Shown piece after piece: positions 28,082 to 36,798 of a stretch of DNA of 64,000 nucleotides. Below the pieces are notes generated by a model, which was given only the letters and a program-made list of their open reading frames with translations, was not told the origin of the DNA and searched no databases. Position numbers and translations under genes: made by a program. Position 1 is the stretch's first letter. Every line of letters starts with the position of its first letter. Source of the stretch: Brevibacterium album DSM 18261 (GTDB taxonomy: Bacteria > Actinomycetota > Actinomycetes > Actinomycetales > Brevibacteriaceae); assembly GCF_000426445.1 (NCBI RefSeq), contig NZ_AUFJ01000009.1, positions 62,001 through 126,000 on the forward strand, given 5' to 3'.

Positions 28082-28120
28082 TCCTGCGTCGCTGCATCGC
28101 TGCATTCCTGCGTCGCTGCA
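28082..28120. repeat. 15-bp exact direct repeat with TCGCTGCA units
   Basis: TCCTGCGTCGCTGCA occurs at 28082-28096 and 28106-28120. The 8-mer TCGCTGCA occurs three times (28089, 28097, 28113). It lies 30 bp upstream of the MFS start in the divergent promoter region, where it could bind a regulator; otherwise 28053-28306 shows no gene. Confidence 0.6.
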
Positions 28121-28306
28121 ACGCTGCCCACAGCGAACCTTCGCACATCCGGCGGCCGCATGCCCGGCAGGGTCCGTCCCCGCGCCGCCCTCCTCGCGCC
28201 ACAGCCTCCGCACCGCCCTCCTCACACCGCGCCACCGTGACGCCCTCCCATGACGGCGGACACACCGCGTGGACGGGCGGGGAGACCCCGTGCCAGAGTT
28301 CTGTCC

Positions 28307-29509
28307 ATGAGCGATCCCATCGGCGCCCTGCTGGGCGACTCCCCTCTCCTGCCCGTCCTCACCGAGGCCAAGCCCGAGGTCCTCGACCAGACCAGGCTCG
28401 CCTATGCGGCTCTGTACGCCGAGGCTCATCCGCTTCCCGCCTCGGCCCTCCACGCGCTCGCGGCGGTCGTGGCCGCACAGCAGGGCTCCGCGGCCCTGTA
28501 CACGCACCATCTGGACGCGGGTGCCGATGCGGAGCTCGTCCGCTCCGCACTCGCCGGTGAGGCGCCGGCCGATCCCCTCCTCGCCGCCGTCCTCCGGCAC
28601 GCGGACATCGTCTCCGTCTCCCCTGCCCTCGCCGAGCCCGAGGACCAGGACGCCCTCGCCGCGGCCGGCGTCGACGAGGACCTCGCCGTCCTCGTGAGCC
28701 AGCTCGTGGCCTTCGAGTCCTATCTCATCCGCATCGTCGCCGGCGCGCAGGCCCTCACGGCCGCAGGGGCCGGGCCCGAGGCCGCCGAGGCGCCCGCAGC
28801 CGGCGCCTCGGCGGGAGAGCTCCCCGCCCCCGCGCGCATCCCGGCCAGCCGCGGGCGGGACGGGCAGCGCAGCGACCGCACGCGCACCGGCCGCCTGCGG
28901 CCCACCGCCTTCACACAGCGGATGCTCGACTGGGAGCCGTGGATCGCGACTCCCTCCGCCGACGAGCTCACGCCCGAGCAGATCGAGTCCTTCGCCGCGA
29001 AGTCCGGCACGGGCAACGTCTACTTCCGCCTCATCAGCCGCACGCCCGGTGTGACGAAGGCGCGTTCGGCGCTGGACAACGAGGTGTTCCTCTCCAGGGC
29101 CGGCCTGCCCAAGGGCGAGCGCGAGCTCGCCGCCGCCGTCTCCAGCAAGGTCAACGACTGCGTCTACTGCGCCTCCGTCCACGCCCGCAAGGCGACGCAG
29201 CGCACCAAGCGGGAGGCCGATGTCGACCGCGTGCTCGCGGTCACGCTGCCCCGCGACCACGACTGGATCCCCACCGAGGTCACCCCGCTGGCCGAGGGCC
29301 AGGACGAGCGGTGGACGGTGCTCGTGGAGACCTCCGCACGCCTGGCTGCCCTCGTGCCGGAGTTCTCCGCCGAGGACGTGGCCCGTCTGCGCGCGTTGGG
29401 CCTGAGCGATCTCGAGATCGCCGACCTCATCGCCTCGACCGCCTTCTTCGGCTGGGCCAACCGTCTCATGCTCACCCTGGGCGAGCCCTACTGGCCGGAG
29501 GGCGAGTGA
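28307..29509 (+). CDS. Fused CMD-domain / AhpD-like alkylhydroperoxidase protein
   Basis: This 400-aa protein joins two carboxymuconolactone-decarboxylase-like domains. The N-terminal part (about 1-150) is a cysteine-free CMD domain. A Pro/Ala/Arg linker (150-200) follows. The C-terminal part is AhpD-like with the redox pair CVYC (Cys285, Cys288) and downstream His292. AhpD-type proteins reduce peroxides or serve as disulfide carriers. As I recall, the two halves match the paired Avi_7170 and Avi_7169 families, which are usually separate adjacent genes; here they are one protein. It overlaps the FAD protein gene by 4 nt (GTGA). Confidence 0.85.
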   Translation: MSDPIGALLGDSPLLPVLTEAKPEVLDQTRLAYAALYAEAHPLPASALHALAAVVAAQQGSAALYTHHLDAGADAELVRSALAGEAPADPLLAAVLRHADIVSVSPALAEPEDQDALAAAGVDEDLAVLVSQLVAFESYLIRIVAGAQALTAAGAGPEAAEAPAAGASAGELPAPARIPASRGRDGQRSDRTRTGRLRPTAFTQRMLDWEPWIATPSADELTPEQIESFAAKSGTGNVYFRLISRTPGVTKARSALDNEVFLSRAGLPKGERELAAAVSSKVNDCVYCASVHARKATQRTKREADVDRVLAVTLPRDHDWIPTEVTPLAEGQDERWTVLVETSARLAALVPEFSAEDVARLRALGLSDLEIADLIASTAFFGWANRLMLTLGEPYWPEGE

Positions 29510-31806
29510 GCGGGAGGGCACAGACGGCTCCCCCGGCTGGAACAGCGGCTCCCGAGGCCGATGCCTGCCCGGCTGCGGCCTCCGCGCACGAAGCCGCCGG
29601 AGCCGGGGAGCCGCAGCGCTTCGATGCGGTGATCGTCGGCGGCGGCCCGCGCGGCGTCGCGACCGTCATCCGCACGGTCGCACGCCTGGAGGCCGAGAGC
29701 GGAGAGGGAACCGCCGGGAGCACCACGCCAGGTGCCGCCGGGAGAGTCGCAGCGGGAACCGGACCGCTGCGCATCGCGATGGTCGATGCATGCGAGGTGG
29801 GGCCGGGCGCCACCTGGCTCACGACCCAGCCGGCGCAGTACCTCAACAACACGACCGCCTCGGCGACGACGATCCACCCGGACGAGTCCACGCACATGAG
29901 CGGCCCGCCCTCCCCCGGTCCCACCCTCGTGGACTGGATGGAGCAGGTGTTCCGCGCCGGCCACCACTCGGCCGGTGCGTGGGTGCCCGCCGAGGCCGGG
30001 TCCCTCCGTGCGCTCGACTTCACCTCCCGCAGGCTCCAGGGCGTGTACTACCGCGACCAGCTCGACGCCGCGGCCGCGCACCCGCGGATCGCGCTGACGG
30101 AGTTCAGGGCACTCGCGGTGGATCTCGAGACGCGGGACTCGGGGACGGCGGTGGTGCTCGCCGACGGCCGCCGGCTCGCGGCTCCCACCGTCGTCCTCGC
30201 GCAGGGGATGGTGCAGGCGGTCCCGGACTCGGAGACGCAGCGGCTCACCGCGTTCGCCTCCGAGCACGGTCTCCGCTACGTGCCGCCCGGCATGCCCGCG
30301 GAGCGCGATTTCTCGCGTCTGCCCGCGGGCGAGACCGTGCTGGTGCGCGGACTGGGCGCGAACTTCTTCGACGTCATCGGCGCGCTCGCCGCGGAATGGG
30401 GCGGGCGCTTCGAGGAGGTCGAGGGCGATCCCCACGGCCGGCTGCGATACGTGCCCACGGGCCGGGAGCCCAGGCTCGTGGTCGGTTCGCGCCGCGGGAT
30501 GCCCTACCGGAGCAAGCCCGTCCCCTATTCGCCGGAGCGGCCGTTCGCGGCCCGCTGGGCGAGGCCGGAGTGGTTCGCGCAGATGCGGGAGCGGCGCGGA
30601 CTCGACTTCGCCGCCGAGGTGTGGCCGGTCATCGCCCGCGAGATCGCCGACCAGTACCTCGCCGCCCTCGCGGACTGGGCGCCGGAGGCCCTGCGCGAGG
30701 ACCTGCGGCCGGCACCGAAGCCCGCGCCACGGGCAGGGACTGCGGACGGTGCGGGAGCGGGCACGGACGGCGGGGCCTCCTCGGCGGAGGCCCCCGCCTG
30801 GGTCCGGGAGCTGGAGGCCTGCGAGACGGGTGAGGAGGTCGAGGCCGTCCTGCGCGAGGCGGTCGTGGACCCGCGCTGGAACTGGGTCTTCGCCGACCTC
30901 CGCCGGCCCACGCGCGGGAATCCCGTGGCACCCGAGGAATGGGCGGACTTCGTCGACCGGCTGGTCGCGGATGAGCTCGCCTCCATGAGCGAGGCCGCGG
31001 TGCACCCGCGCGCCGCGGTCAACCGGGTCATGAGCGTGCTCCGGGGACCGGCCCAGCAGCTGGGCGCGGTGGGCGCAGTGGCGGGCGACTCCCTCGTCCG
31101 CGATCTGCACGGGTGGTTCGACGCGGACGGGCTGTTCCTCGCCTCGGGCCCGCCCGCGGGACGCGTCCGCCAGGTGCTCGCGCTCATCGAGGCCGGGATC
31201 GTCGATCTGCTGGGGCCGGAGACGGCCATCGACACGGTCGTGGAGGACGAGGCAGCCACGGCCGGCACCGGCGGAGGACCGACGACGGACAGAACAGCCG
31301 TGAGCGAGGCGGCGGCCGGCGAGGCGGCCTCGGACGCGTGCGAGTCCCCGGCGCCGCGGGGCCTCTTCCGCGCCGCCTCCGGCATCACCGGTCGGACGGC
31401 AGAGGCGCGGGTGCTCCTGGAGACGCGCATGTCGAAGGGCAAGGTCACGCACACCGACGATCCGCTCCTGCAGGCGCTGCTGAGCTCGGGGCGCGCGCGG
31501 ATCCACACGGTGGACGGCGTGCGGACGGACTACATCGAGGCCTCCGGCGCCGAGGTGAGCGAGGCCGCGGAGGCCGGCCACAATCTCGTGGACGCCTCGG
31601 GCGCGGTCGATCGCTCCGTCGTGGTGCTCGGCATCCCCGCCTCCACGACGCAGCCGGGCAGTGCGATCGGGGCGACTCCGCACAAATCCTCGCCGCTGCT
31701 GGCGGGTGCCGACATCGCGGCGAAGCAGATCGTGCGGCGGGCCCGCGGACCGGTGCCGGCACCGGTCCCGGAGCACCCGCAGGGAGCGGCCGGGAGCGCT
31801 GTGTGA
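29506..31806 (+). CDS. FAD/NAD(P)-binding protein (NAD_binding_9 type)
   Basis: This 766-aa flavoprotein has the dinucleotide loop AVIVGGGPRGVATV (GxGxxG 45-50) after a 38-residue Ala-rich tail. It then has WLTTQPAQYLNNTTAS, as in the PF13454 family whose members sit beside N-hydroxylases and related oxidoreductases, and FDVIGALAAEWGG near 285. Two long low-complexity inserts interrupt the fold (about 405-425 and 580-620). The function is unknown; a substrate oxidoreductase working with the coupled AhpD-like protein is inferred. The GTG start overlaps the upstream stop, so translation is coupled. Confidence 0.8.
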   Translation: MSGRAQTAPPAGTAAPEADACPAAASAHEAAGAGEPQRFDAVIVGGGPRGVATVIRTVARLEAESGEGTAGSTTPGAAGRVAAGTGPLRIAMVDACEVGPGATWLTTQPAQYLNNTTASATTIHPDESTHMSGPPSPGPTLVDWMEQVFRAGHHSAGAWVPAEAGSLRALDFTSRRLQGVYYRDQLDAAAAHPRIALTEFRALAVDLETRDSGTAVVLADGRRLAAPTVVLAQGMVQAVPDSETQRLTAFASEHGLRYVPPGMPAERDFSRLPAGETVLVRGLGANFFDVIGALAAEWGGRFEEVEGDPHGRLRYVPTGREPRLVVGSRRGMPYRSKPVPYSPERPFAARWARPEWFAQMRERRGLDFAAEVWPVIAREIADQYLAALADWAPEALREDLRPAPKPAPRAGTADGAGAGTDGGASSAEAPAWVRELEACETGEEVEAVLREAVVDPRWNWVFADLRRPTRGNPVAPEEWADFVDRLVADELASMSEAAVHPRAAVNRVMSVLRGPAQQLGAVGAVAGDSLVRDLHGWFDADGLFLASGPPAGRVRQVLALIEAGIVDLLGPETAIDTVVEDEAATAGTGGGPTTDRTAVSEAAAGEAASDACESPAPRGLFRAASGITGRTAEARVLLETRMSKGKVTHTDDPLLQALLSSGRARIHTVDGVRTDYIEASGAEVSEAAEAGHNLVDASGAVDRSVVVLGIPASTTQPGSAIGATPHKSSPLLAGADIAAKQIVRRARGPVPAPVPEHPQGAAGSAV

Positions 31807-31817
31807 CATTCCGTGAC

Positions 31818-31850
31818 GGACCCGTGCTGAACCTCGGTCAGCACGGGTCC
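31818..31850. terminator. Perfect 13-bp stem, 7-nt loop
   Basis: GGACCCGTGCTGA pairs perfectly with TCAGCACGGGTCC. It starts 11 nt after the FAD-protein stop and ends 10 nt before the next -10 element, so it separates the two transcripts. Confidence 0.75.
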
Positions 31851-31860
31851 GGCGGTGCAA

Positions 31861-31866
31861 TACGAT
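31861..31866 (+). promoter_or_regulatory. -10 element (TACGAT), leaderless ligase gene
   Basis: TACGAT lies 7 nt before ATG 31874. This favours the MVDFAK start over ATG 31865, which lies inside the -10 element. Confidence 0.5.
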
Positions 31867-31873
31867 GACGCGC

Positions 31874-32995
31874 ATGGTGGATTTCGCGAAGTCGGCACGG
31901 TCGACGCTGGGCGCCGAATGGGAGCTCGCCCTCGTCGACCGGGAGACCCTCGATCTGGTGCCGCGTGCGGGCGAGGTGCTCGACGCGATCGCGGGCACGC
32001 CCATCGCGGGGCATGTGGTGGGCGAGATGCTCACGAACACCGTCGAGGTGGTCTCCGGGGTGCACACCCGCGTGCGCGATGCCGTGGCCGACCTCGACGG
32101 CCTCATCCGCGAGCTGAGGCCATTCACCGACGATCTTGGCCTCGAGCTCCTGAGCGCGGGCACGCACCCCTTCGCCCTGTGGCACGACCAGGAGGTCACG
32201 GACAAGGAGCGCTACGCGGAGCTCATCAACCGCACGCAGTGGTGGGGCCGGCACATGCTCATCTACGGCGTGCACACGCATGTGGGCATCGACTCGCGCG
32301 AGAAGGTGCTGCCGATCCTGCGCGCCCTCCTGGGCTATGTGCCCCACCTCCAGGCGGTGAGCGCCTCCTCCCCGTTCTGGGAGGCGACGGACACGCACTA
32401 CGCCTCCAACCGGGCCATGATGTTCCAGCAGCTGCCCACCGCCGGCCTGCCGTTCCAGTTCGAGGACTGGGGCGGGTACGAGGCCTATGTGGCGGACATG
32501 ATGAGGACAGGCGTCATCGACCAGATCAATGAGATCCGCTGGGACATCCGGCCTGCGCCCGGCTGGGGCACCATCGAGGTGCGGGTGTGCGACGGGCTCG
32601 CCACGAGCGCCGAGGTCGCCGCCGTCACCGCCTTCGTCCAGTGCCTCGTGGACGATTTCTCCGAACGCCTGGATCGCGGGGAGGCCCTGCCGACCATGCC
32701 CGACTGGTTCCATGTGGAGAACAAGTGGCGCGCAGCCCGCTACGGCATGGAGGCGATCATCATCGAGAACGCGGCGGCGGACGAGCGCCTCGTCACCGAG
32801 GTGATCGCGGACGAAGTGGAGCGTCTGGCGCCCGTCGCGGACCGGCTGGACTGCGAGGAGGAGCTCGAGCTCATGAACGCCTTCGCCTCCTGGGGCGCCG
32901 GCTACCAGCGGCAGCGCGCACGCCTGGAGCGCACGGGCGATCTCAGGGACGTCGCCGCACTGCTCGTGGAGGAGTTCCGCGCCGGGAGGCCGTGA
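31874..32995 (+). CDS. Carboxylate-amine ligase, GCS2 family (YbdK-like)
   Basis: This 373-aa protein of the glutamate-cysteine ligase 2 family (PF04107) shows TLGAEWELALVD at the N-terminus (ATP/glutamate site), THPFALWHDQEVT near 99, and IYGVHTHVGIDSREKVLP near 130. Later come GWGTIEVRVCDGLA and ENKWRAARYGM. Such enzymes form gamma-glutamyl or similar amide bonds, but YbdK-type activity is weak and true substrates are unsettled. It is alone between a terminator and the hairpin region. Confidence 0.88.
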   Translation: MVDFAKSARSTLGAEWELALVDRETLDLVPRAGEVLDAIAGTPIAGHVVGEMLTNTVEVVSGVHTRVRDAVADLDGLIRELRPFTDDLGLELLSAGTHPFALWHDQEVTDKERYAELINRTQWWGRHMLIYGVHTHVGIDSREKVLPILRALLGYVPHLQAVSASSPFWEATDTHYASNRAMMFQQLPTAGLPFQFEDWGGYEAYVADMMRTGVIDQINEIRWDIRPAPGWGTIEVRVCDGLATSAEVAAVTAFVQCLVDDFSERLDRGEALPTMPDWFHVENKWRAARYGMEAIIIENAAADERLVTEVIADEVERLAPVADRLDCEEELELMNAFASWGAGYQRQRARLERTGDLRDVAALLVEEFRAGRP

Positions 32996-33044
32996 GGGGC
33001 GCAACTCGCTCTCACGCGAGGACGCCGGAGCCCCAGGCCGAGTG

Positions 33045-33078
33045 GACGCCCAGTTCCTCCCACAGACGCCCAGTTCCG
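33045..33078. repeat. Degenerate direct copy of the ACGCCCAG repeat half
   Basis: This 34-nt stretch (GACGCCCAGTTCCTCCCACA, then GACGCCCAGTTCCG) is a direct near-copy of the left arm at 33106, 61 bp further on. It has no matching right arm, so it looks like a broken or duplicated half-element. Confidence 0.65.
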
Positions 33079-33105
33079 CGTTCGCGCACCCAGTTCTCGC
33101 GTGGA

Positions 33106-33177
33106 GACGCCCACTTTTCCCACAGACGCCCAGATATCCGGCGGGATACCTGGGCGTCTGCGAGAGAAGTGGGCGTC
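33106..33177. repeat. Long hairpin, ACGCCCAG family copy 2
   Basis: Arms of 28 nt (33106-33133 and 33150-33177) pair with three mismatches, and five further pairs extend inward. The right arm contains CTGGGCGTCTGCGAGAGAAG. It lies between the convergent ligase and RidA genes. The rest of 32996-33237 holds the degenerate half-copy and no gene. Confidence 0.8.
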
Positions 33178-33237
33178 CTGGATATGAGCGCTCACGCCGG
33201 GAGGTCCCGGGTCAGTGCCCCTCAGCGGTGTCCTGGG

Positions 33238-33714
33238 TCAGCGCCTCTCAGCCCGCACCGCGTAGGCGCGGATCTCCACGAGGCTGTCGTACCCGGCGGC
33301 GGGGGCCTGCACCAAGGAGAGCGCGGGAGCAGGGCGCTCGCCCAGCCAGGCGTTCCATGCCGCGGCGAACTCCTCCGCGTCCTCGATCCGCTGCAGCCAC
33401 ACCTGGGCCATGACGATCCCCGCCGGGTCCGCGCCGGTCTCGGCCAGCAGCTCCTCGATCCGGTCGAGCACCTGACAGGTCTGGCCCTCGACCCCCTCGG
33501 ACTTGTCCGGCGCGGTCAGGCACGCCGAGGCCAGCCCCCGGAACGCCGAGGCGAGGAAGATCCCCGGCCGCCCCGAGCCTCCGACTCTCCCCACCTTGGT
33601 GATGGCCTCCTCCGCGGCGCCGCTCACCGCGGCAGCGCCGCCCGTCCCGGAGGCGCCCACCCCGGCAGAATCGCCCGCCCCCGCGGCGCCCATCGCTTCC
33701 CGGCTCGTGCTCAC
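33238..33714 (-). CDS. RidA-family protein lacking the catalytic arginine
   Basis: This 158-aa protein has a low-complexity N-terminus of about 40 residues, then a RidA (YjgF/UK114) chorismate-mutase-like fold: QVLDRIEELLAETGADPAGI, VMAQVWLQRIED, and LVEIRAYAV. The region that normally reads PARTxV with the catalytic Arg reads RPAPALSLV, so the imine-deaminase arginine is absent, as in the inactive Rid4-7 type groups. The GTG start overlaps the stop of the upstream RidA paralogue (GTGA). Confidence 0.82.
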   Translation of the reverse strand: MSTSREAMGAAGAGDSAGVGASGTGGAAAVSGAAEEAITKVGRVGGSGRPGIFLASAFRGLASACLTAPDKSEGVEGQTCQVLDRIEELLAETGADPAGIVMAQVWLQRIEDAEEFAAAWNAWLGERPAPALSLVQAPAAGYDSLVEIRAYAVRAERR

Positions 33715-34136
33715 GACTCCCCCTCCCCCGCACGCCGGGCGGCGATGGCGACGACCTCCACGAGGACGTCCGGCCTGTGCAGCGCGCCGGAGACGCAGGT
33801 GCGGGCAGGCGGGTTCGCCGTGTCGATCCAGTGGTTCCACGCCTTGTTCATGGCCCCGAAATACCGCATGTCTGCAAGCCACACATGGATCATGAGCACC
33901 GAGCCCTGATCCTCGCCGAACCGCTCCAGCAGACCATCGAGCTTCCGCAGGCACCAGCTGGTCTGCTCGGCGGCGCTCAGCGAAGTGTCCTGCGCCGTGA
34001 TGCCGGAGAAGAAGATGAGATCATCGGTGGCGACCGCCTCGGCCATCCGCGCCCCGGCGACCTCTCCGCTCCCGGCCCTCTCCAGGCCTGCGACTTTCGG
34101 GCCCGCTCCTCGTGCTGTGCTCTCGTCCCGTCCCAT
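33711..34136 (-). CDS. RidA-family reactive enamine/imine deaminase
   Basis: This 141-aa RidA protein keeps the catalytic pattern: FFSGITAQD near 42-50, IHVWLADMRYF near 83, and PPARTCV with Arg112, followed by VLVEVVAIA. It probably hydrolyses 2-aminoacrylate or related enamines released by PLP enzymes. It lies between the transporter ATPase (19-nt gap) and a RidA paralogue without the arginine, so the pair may handle an unstable intermediate of the imported substrate. Confidence 0.85.
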   Translation of the reverse strand: MGRDESTARGAGPKVAGLERAGSGEVAGARMAEAVATDDLIFFSGITAQDTSLSAAEQTSWCLRKLDGLLERFGEDQGSVLMIHVWLADMRYFGAMNKAWNHWIDTANPPARTCVSGALHRPDVLVEVVAIAARRAGEGES

Positions 34137-34155
34137 GCCTCTGCCTTCCCTTCTC

Positions 34156-35772
34156 TCAGACCCCGCGCCCCGGAACCGCGTCCAGAAGGGCCTTCGTGTA
34201 CTCGCTCTGCGGACTGTCGATCACTCGCGCCACCGGGCCCGACTCCATGACCCGCCCCGTGCGGAGCACCACCACCTCGGTCGCGATCTCCGCTGTCACC
34301 GCGAGGTCATGGGTGATGAAGAGGCAGCTGACACCGGTCTCTTCCTGCAGCCGGCGGAGAAGATCGAGGATCTGCTTCTGCACCAGCACGTCGAGGGCCG
34401 AGACCGCCTCATCGCATACCAGCAGCTCCGGCTCCGCGACCAGCGCCCGTGCGATCGCGACGCGCTGACGCTGTCCCCCTGACAGTTCCCCAGGGTACTT
34501 CTCCAGTGCCGAGGCCGGCAGCGCCACCTGCTCCGCACAGTCCCGGACCCGTCGGCGCTTCTCACGGGAGGGGACGTCCCGCACGGGCACGAGCGATTCC
34601 GCGATGAGGCTCTCGACGCTCCAGAACGGATTCAGCGAGGAGAACGGGTCCTGGAACACCGGCTGCGTCAGGCTCCTGAGGTAGCGGACATCGGCTCTCG
34701 ACCCGGGCCTGATCACCCGCGTGCCCACCCGCGTCTCACCGCTCGTGGCCTGCTCCAGGCCGAGGGCGATGCGTGCGACGGTGGACTTCCCCGAGCCGGA
34801 CTCACCGATCACGGCCGTCGTGGTGCCGCGTGCGATGCGCAGGCTGACATCGTCCACGGCGCGCAGGGGTTCGCGCGAGCCCCTGATCCTGAAGTCCTTG
34901 ACCAGGCCGGAGATATCCAGCGCCGCATCTGACTGCGTCGCGGGTGCGCGCCGCCGGTGCGCGTCCAGCCGGGGTGCGGCGGCGACGAGCTCCCGCGCAT
35001 AGACGTGGGACGGGGCACGGAGGATCTCACGCGGATGCCCGCGCTCCACTATCTCACCCTCGCTCATCACCACGACCTCCTCGGCGCGGTCGGCGGCCAC
35101 GCCCAGATCGTGGGTGACGAGGATCCGGGTGAGGCCTCTCTCCTCCGCGAGCACGTCCAGATGGTCGAGTATCCGCCTCTGCACCGTGACGTCGAGCGCC
35201 GAGGTGGGCTCATCGGCGAGGATCAGCTCGGGCTCGCCGGAGAGCGCGATCGCGATGAGGATGCGCTGCCGCATGCCGCCGGAGAACTCGTGGGGGTACT
35301 GGCGGATCCGCCGCTCCGGCTCGGGGATGCCGGCGTCCGCCATGAGCTCGACGGCCCGCGCGCGGCGGGCCTCCCGCGAGCGCATGCCGTGCTGCCTGAG
35401 CGAATCGCAGATCTGGTCGCCCACCCGCATCGCGGGATTGAGACTCGCCATCGGGTCCTGCGGCACGAGGCCGATGCGCGATCCCCGAAGGGCGCGCACG
35501 CTCGCGGCGTCCAGGGCCGGCAGCGTCACGCCGTCGTAGACCACCTGCCCGGCGGTCACCTTCGCGTTGGACGGCAGCAGGCCGAGCAGCGCCTTCACGG
35601 TCGTGGACTTCCCCGAGCCCGATCCGCCGACGATCGCGAGCGATCCGCCCCTGGCCACCGTGAAGGAGACGTCTCTGACCGCAGCGTGACCGCCGTACTC
35701 GACGTGCAGGCCTCTCACCTCGATCAGCGCCTCGGGACGGCCTCCTGTCGCCGTGGAATCGCGTTCCTCCAT
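34156..35772 (-). CDS. Oligopeptide-type ABC transporter ATPase, fused DppD-DppF
   Basis: This 538-aa protein contains two complete ABC domains. Walker A motifs are GGSGSGKST (49-57) and GESGSGKST (323-331). Signatures are FSGGM (163-167) and LSGGQ. Walker B regions are ILADEPTSALD and LVCDEAVSALD. It is the energy unit for the permeases at 35804 and 36799 in peptide/nickel-class uptake. Fusing the D and F subunits is common for this class in Actinobacteria. GAGGAG precedes ATG 35772. Confidence 0.92.
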   Translation of the reverse strand: MEERDSTATGGRPEALIEVRGLHVEYGGHAAVRDVSFTVARGGSLAIVGGSGSGKSTTVKALLGLLPSNAKVTAGQVVYDGVTLPALDAASVRALRGSRIGLVPQDPMASLNPAMRVGDQICDSLRQHGMRSREARRARAVELMADAGIPEPERRIRQYPHEFSGGMRQRILIAIALSGEPELILADEPTSALDVTVQRRILDHLDVLAEERGLTRILVTHDLGVAADRAEEVVVMSEGEIVERGHPREILRAPSHVYARELVAAAPRLDAHRRRAPATQSDAALDISGLVKDFRIRGSREPLRAVDDVSLRIARGTTTAVIGESGSGKSTVARIALGLEQATSGETRVGTRVIRPGSRADVRYLRSLTQPVFQDPFSSLNPFWSVESLIAESLVPVRDVPSREKRRRVRDCAEQVALPASALEKYPGELSGGQRQRVAIARALVAEPELLVCDEAVSALDVLVQKQILDLLRRLQEETGVSCLFITHDLAVTAEIATEVVVLRTGRVMESGPVARVIDSPQSEYTKALLDAVPGRGV

Positions 35773-35803
35773 CGTCAGACTCCTCGCTGTGCCTCGCACT
35801 GCA

Positions 35804-36784
35804 CTACTTCGCATTGGGATCGAGCGCATCGCGCATCGCATCGCCGAACATGTTGAATCCCAGGCACATGACGATGATCGCCAGTCCCGGCCAGACCGCG
35901 GCCGAGGGCGCACGGTAGATGTACTCCTGCGCATCGGCGAGCATGATCCCCAGGGAGGGGGCGGGCGGCTGGATGCCGAGCCCCAGGAAGGAGAGCATGG
36001 CCTCGCCGATGATCGCCACCGGGATGATGACCGTCGCCTGCACGATGATCACCGAGGAGGCGTTGGGCAGCAGGTGCTGGAAGAGGATCCGCACCTGTGA
36101 GATGTTCATCGCCCGCGCCGCCTGCACGAACTCCAGCCCGGAGATGCGCAGCGCCTCCCCGCGGACCACCCGGACGATGATGGGGATGTTCGCGATGCCG
36201 AGGGCGATGGCCGCATTCTCCAGGCTCGGGCCGCGGATGGCCGCCAGGCCGACCGCGATGATGAGGAAGGGGAACGCGAGGGCCACGTCCGTGAGCCGCG
36301 AGACCACGGCATCCGCGGCCCGCGAGTATCCCGCCAGCAGGCCGAGGGGCGTGCCGACGCCCACCGCGACGCCGACTGCCAGCAGTCCGATCCACAGCGA
36401 GGTCCGCACGCCGAACAGCAGCCTCGTGAGCACATCGCGCCCGAGGTCGTCCGTGCCGAGCGGGTGCCCTGCCGTGCCCGGCGGCAGGAACGGCGAGCCG
36501 AAGTCCACCTCGCTGAAGTGGTAGGGGGTGAGCAGGGGTGCGGCGAGTGCGGCCGTGAGCGCCAGGAGCAGCAGCCCCCCGCCCACGAGGCCCATGCGGT
36601 TGCGCACGAGGCGCCCGAGGCCGCGGAGGCAGGGGTTGCGGCTGCGGTCCCCGGCAACGCCTGGGCCCGCAGTGCCGGGACCGCCGGTTCCGGGGTCGTC
36701 GGTCCCCGGACCGCTGGTGCCGCGGGCCTCAGGGGACGCGGCCGGGCCCCCGGTGCCGCGGAGGGATGTGCTCGCTTCATTCAT
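35804..36784 (-). CDS. Oligopeptide-type ABC transporter permease (DppC-like)
   Basis: This 326-aa inner-membrane permease has one N-terminal helix (about 62-84) after a Gly/Pro/Thr-rich tail of about 50 residues, then the conserved HPLGTDDLGRDVLTRLLFG and five more helices. The coupling loop is EALRISGLEFVQAARAMN. It follows the other permease by 14 nt with GAGGAGG as its ribosome site. The tail, made of repeated GPGT units, is unusual for the family. Confidence 0.92.
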   Translation of the reverse strand: MNEASTSLRGTGGPAASPEARGTSGPGTDDPGTGGPGTAGPGVAGDRSRNPCLRGLGRLVRNRMGLVGGGLLLLALTAALAAPLLTPYHFSEVDFGSPFLPPGTAGHPLGTDDLGRDVLTRLLFGVRTSLWIGLLAVGVAVGVGTPLGLLAGYSRAADAVVSRLTDVALAFPFLIIAVGLAAIRGPSLENAAIALGIANIPIIVRVVRGEALRISGLEFVQAARAMNISQVRILFQHLLPNASSVIIVQATVIIPVAIIGEAMLSFLGLGIQPPAPSLGIMLADAQEYIYRAPSAAVWPGLAIIVMCLGFNMFGDAMRDALDPNAK

Positions 36785-36798
36785 GTGTGCGCGCCTCC

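Noticed and set aside
32996..33237. A small gene in the gap between the ligase and the RidA gene
   Set aside because: The open frames here follow the repeated hairpin arms and give low-complexity products; no ribosome site or domain is seen.
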